A stretch of 32,582 nt of DNA from Clostridiales bacterium DTU053. Its GTDB lineage: Bacteria > Bacillota > Clostridia > Oscillospirales > Acutalibacteraceae. Position 1 is the stretch's first letter. Each line of letters begins with the position of its first letter. The stretch is from contig LFSO01000034.1 in the NCBI GenBank assembly GCA_001512765.1, forward strand, positions 82,796 to 115,377, given 5' to 3'. The notes beneath the pieces were generated by a model, which was given only the letters and a program-made list of their open reading frames with translations, did not search any database and had not been told where the DNA came from. Of this stretch, positions 30,554 through 32,582 are shown piece after piece. The translations under genes and the position numbers were made by a program.

Positions 30554-31218
30554 TTTTTATCCGTAAGGCGGAAGGTATTTTTGTAATAGTCTATGATGCC
30601 TTCCTCTTTCATCTTGCTTAAAACGGCGGACAGGGCGCTGCGCTCAACGGAGAGATAATCCGCCAGCTCCTGCCTGTTAAACTCAATCTCAAAAGTATTC
30701 TTCCCGCCCTGGACGGCGCACTCAGACAAAAAAGACAGCACCTTTTCCCTTGTGGTCTTTTTTGTTATGTGCTCAATTTTACGGGTAAGGTATCTATTCT
30801 TGTTCGCGAGTATTCTCATAAGGTTCATTATGAGCGAAGTGTGAAAAGCGCAGGCGGTGGAGCAGATAGTCAAAATCTTTTTAACATTTATAAGGAGTAT
30901 TACCGAATCCTCTTTTGCGATAACTGATACGGGCAGGGCAGCAGCCTCCGCGCAGGAAAAGGCCTCGCCGAAAATACCGCCCACGCCGATATTCGAAAGT
31001 ATATTTCGGTTGCCCCAGTAATCCTCCTGCAAAACAAACGCTGAGCCTGAGAGCACTATCCCCACATATTCGGGTCTTGAGCCCGCCTCAAAAATCGGTT
31101 CGTCTTTATAATATGTTTTGGTTTTTGCCGAAAGGCAGTCCAGCAGAAAACCGATATCCCCCTTGTCTATGCCCTTAAAAAGAGGGTTCTTGGATAACAA
31201 ATCAATATATTCTTTCAT
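30550..31218 (-). CDS. Crp/Fnr-family transcription regulator
   Basis: A 222-residue regulator with an N-terminal cyclic-nucleotide-binding-type beta-roll (about 15-125; GIVLSGSAFVLQEDYWGNRNIL and the GGIFGEAF turn), a dimerisation helix, and a C-terminal helix-turn-helix (about 160-222) with FNRQELADYLSVERSALSAVLSKM as recognition region. The roll lacks the usual Arg-Ser-Ala cAMP pocket, and I see no four-Cys Fnr cluster at the N-terminus. Cys residues are present near the middle (FSCAEA, TICSTACAF) and might sense redox, but this is inference. The start has GAGG upstream. It is divergent from the iron-sulfur gene, a common arrangement for a direct regulator. Confidence 0.88.
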   Translation of the reverse strand: MKEYIDLLSKNPLFKGIDKGDIGFLLDCLSAKTKTYYKDEPIFEAGSRPEYVGIVLSGSAFVLQEDYWGNRNILSNIGVGGIFGEAFSCAEAAALPVSVIAKEDSVILLINVKKILTICSTACAFHTSLIMNLMRILANKNRYLTRKIEHITKKTTREKVLSFLSECAVQGGKNTFEIEFNRQELADYLSVERSALSAVLSKMKEEGIIDYYKNTFRLTDKK

Positions 31219-31231
31219 AAAAACCTCATTT

Positions 31232-31247
31232 CGTTGTAAAAACAACG
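31232..31247. promoter_or_regulatory. Palindrome in the regulator leader
   Basis: CGTTGT and ACAACG flank a short A-rich centre, between the promoter and start codon of the Crp/Fnr gene. It resembles a Crp/Fnr-type half-site pair only loosely; autoregulation is possible. Confidence 0.4.
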
Positions 31248-31261
31248 GACTCTTTTGTTTG

Positions 31262-31290
31262 ATTATAGTAAATTAAACTTGCAAGGTCAA
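31262..31290 (-). promoter_or_regulatory. Promoter of the Crp/Fnr gene
   Basis: On the minus strand TTGACC and a perfect TATAAT are 17 bases apart. Confidence 0.85.
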
Positions 31291-31307
31291 GAAATTTAAT
31301 ATAAAAA
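31279..31307 (+). promoter_or_regulatory. Candidate promoter of the iron-sulfur protein gene
   Basis: TTGCAA (31279-31284) faces a -10 of TAAAAA (17-base spacing) or TATAAA (15-base). It overlaps the divergent promoter, so the two cannot easily be used at the same time. Confidence 0.45.
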
Positions 31308-31325
31308 TAGAGAGAGGTATTAGAT

Positions 31326-32129
31326 ATGGTAAGACAGATTATTAAGATAGATGAAGAACTTTGCAACGGCTGCGGACTCTGCGCGCAGGCCTGCCACGAG
31401 GGCGCAATCGGCATAGTTGACGGAAAGGCAAAACTTCTTAGAGACGACTACTGCGACGGTTTGGGAAACTGCCTGCCCGTATGCCCCACGGGAGCCATCT
31501 CCTTTGAAACGAGAGAGGCTCTGCCCTTTGACGAGGAGGCGGTAAAGGCAAAGACCGAAGGCAAGAACGCTGATACAGAAGAAAAGAAAACTCCCGAAAG
31601 AAAGCCGATGTTCGGCGGCTGCCCCGGCAGCATGGCAAGGGCGATTGTAAGGGAAGAAAAGGAAGATAACCTCCCCTGCGGCTGCCCCGGCTCACAGTCC
31701 AAGACGCTTGAAAGGGGCGAGGAAAGCGTCAATGCTCAGAACGCCCCCGCCGCCCCCAGAGAGAGCAGGCTCATGCAGTGGCCCGTCCAGATTCAGCTTG
31801 TCCCCGTAAACGCTCCCTACTTTAACGGCGCTAAGCTCCTTATCGCCGCCGACTGCACAGCCTTTGCATACGGTGACTTCCACGAGCGCTTTATAAAGAA
31901 TCACATCACAATAATCGGCTGCCCGAAGCTTGATACCGTTGATTATTCTCAGAAGCTTGAGGCAATAATAAGAAACAATGATATAAAAAGCATTACCATT
32001 GTCAGGATGGAGGTCCCCTGCTGCGCGGGAATTGCGAACGCCGCCATCACAGCCCTCAGAAACAGCGGAAAGATGATTCCGTGGCAGGTCGTGACCATCT
32101 CCACAGACGGCGAAATTATAGACGAATAG
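31326..32129 (+). CDS. Iron-sulfur protein with ferredoxin head and CPGS repeats
   Basis: A 267-residue cytoplasmic protein. The first ferredoxin motif is complete (CNGCGLCAQACHEGA). The second reads CDGLGNCLPVCPTGAI, with only three cysteines and Leu where the second usual Cys would be. The middle carries two copies of a short CPGS motif (FGGCPGS and CGCPGS, about residues 97-120) joined by charged sequence. The C-terminal domain has DCTAFAYGDFH, IIGCPKLDT and MEVPCCAGIANAA, a conserved Cys set known in uncharacterised anaerobe proteins. Electron transfer or a redox-sensor role is likely. It is transcribed away from a Crp/Fnr regulator and followed after ten bases by a cupin. The GAGAGAGG site precedes the ATG. 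Confidence 0.82.
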   Translation: MVRQIIKIDEELCNGCGLCAQACHEGAIGIVDGKAKLLRDDYCDGLGNCLPVCPTGAISFETREALPFDEEAVKAKTEGKNADTEEKKTPERKPMFGGCPGSMARAIVREEKEDNLPCGCPGSQSKTLERGEESVNAQNAPAAPRESRLMQWPVQIQLVPVNAPYFNGAKLLIAADCTAFAYGDFHERFIKNHITIIGCPKLDTVDYSQKLEAIIRNNDIKSITIVRMEVPCCAGIANAAITALRNSGKMIPWQVVTISTDGEIIDE

Positions 32130-32139
32130 GAGAAAGGCT

Positions 32140-32484
32140 ATGGAAAAGTACATTAAAAACATCGCCCACGAAACCCCTCTGTCCCTTTTGGATGAGGTAT
32201 CATACCAGCCGGGACAGATAGTCAGCAAGACTTTGGCTCAGAATCAGTACAACAGCGTAACCCTCTTTGCCTTTGATAAGGGAGAGGAAATCAGCACCCA
32301 CGCCTCCGACGGAGACGCTATAGTAATCTGCCTTGACGGTCAGGGCGAGATAACCATTGACGGCAAAAAGTATGAGCTGAACGCGGGCGAAACCATAGTA
32401 ATGCCCGCCAAAAAGCCCCACGCAGTCTTCGCTAAGGAAAAATTCAAAATGCTCCTTGTAGTGATTTTCCCTCTTAACAGATAG
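32140..32484 (+). CDS. Small cupin-domain protein
   Basis: A 114-residue single-domain cupin. The first motif is GEEISTHASDGDAIVICLDGQGEITI and the second MPAKKPHAVFAKEKFKML, each with a His able to bind metal (HA in both). There is no catalytic domain, so it may bind a small ligand or metal. It starts 10 bases after the iron-sulfur gene with GAGAAAGG upstream and ends before a terminator, so the two form an operon, possibly controlled by the divergent Crp/Fnr regulator. Confidence 0.88.
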   Translation: MEKYIKNIAHETPLSLLDEVSYQPGQIVSKTLAQNQYNSVTLFAFDKGEEISTHASDGDAIVICLDGQGEITIDGKKYELNAGETIVMPAKKPHAVFAKEKFKMLLVVIFPLNR

Positions 32485-32502
32485 TTCTCTATTAATAGCC
32501 TT

Positions 32503-32540
32503 TGAAAATCGGCCCCGACCCCGGGGTCGGTTTTCTTTAT
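32503..32540 (+). terminator. Terminator of the iron-sulfur/cupin operon
   Basis: CCGACC (32515-32520) and GGTCGG (32525-32530) around CCGG, flanked by GAAAA and TTTTCTTTATT. The last 40 bases of the window hold nothing further that I can support. Confidence 0.8.
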
Positions 32541-32582
32541 TGCGCCCACGCCCGCCGGTGTCCCACACTGCCGCCGAGGGGG

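Overview
The window reads as a chromosomal segment from an anaerobic, low-to-middle GC, Gram-positive Clostridia-type bacterium, probably a gut Oscillospirales/Ruminococcaceae relative. This is inferred from gene families and order only. Pointers are strong AGGAGG ribosome sites with some GTG and TTG starts, the block pyrH-frr-uppS-cdsA-dxr-rseP-ispG, a SpoIIQ-like LytM protein, an ACT/PFL-family pair, a BioY S-component, ferredoxin-type proteins, and many CAZyme or lipoprotein genes with Thr/Glu/Pro linkers. I saw no tRNA, rRNA, CRISPR array, transposase or phage gene.

Left part (1-10.45 kb). After the terminator of an upstream operon, a sigma-A promoter drives an esterase and a membrane-anchored GH27 alpha-galactosidase that carries a second domain inside its barrel. 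A bidirectional terminator separates them from a convergent, exported glycosidase-like protein. Further on, all on the minus strand, lie a SpoIIQ-like M23 protein behind a structured leader and terminator, an ABC exporter, a secreted Pro-Thr-Glu repeat protein with its own near-consensus promoter, and an operon of sugar-kinase-like protein, unknown membrane protein and bioY.

Centre (10.6-19.5 kb). A divergent promoter pair separates the kinase operon from the housekeeping run pyrH, frr, uppS, cdsA, dxr, rseP, ispG. It covers nucleotide supply, ribosome recycling, undecaprenyl and phospholipid precursors, isoprenoid synthesis and intramembrane proteolysis. It continues into a condensation-type acyltransferase and a zinc-ribbon membrane protein.

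Right part (19.5-32.6 kb). A probable small RNA lies on the minus strand between two terminators. Then come the ACT/PFL-family pair, a divergent GtrB-like glycosyltransferase, homoserine dehydrogenase and aspartate kinase (aspartate pathway), a lipoprotein with a short-chain dehydrogenase, and a two-gene membrane-protein operon with an overlapping leader micro-ORF. Next is a transcript encoding only two very small amphipathic peptides, then a HAD phosphatase, and finally a divergent Crp/Fnr regulator facing an iron-sulfur protein and a cupin.

The best candidates for something undescribed are the twin micro-peptides at 29308-29566 (possibly linked in style to the secreted repeat protein at 7362-7760), the unassigned RNA at about 19482-19676, and the structured leader at about 5291-5454.
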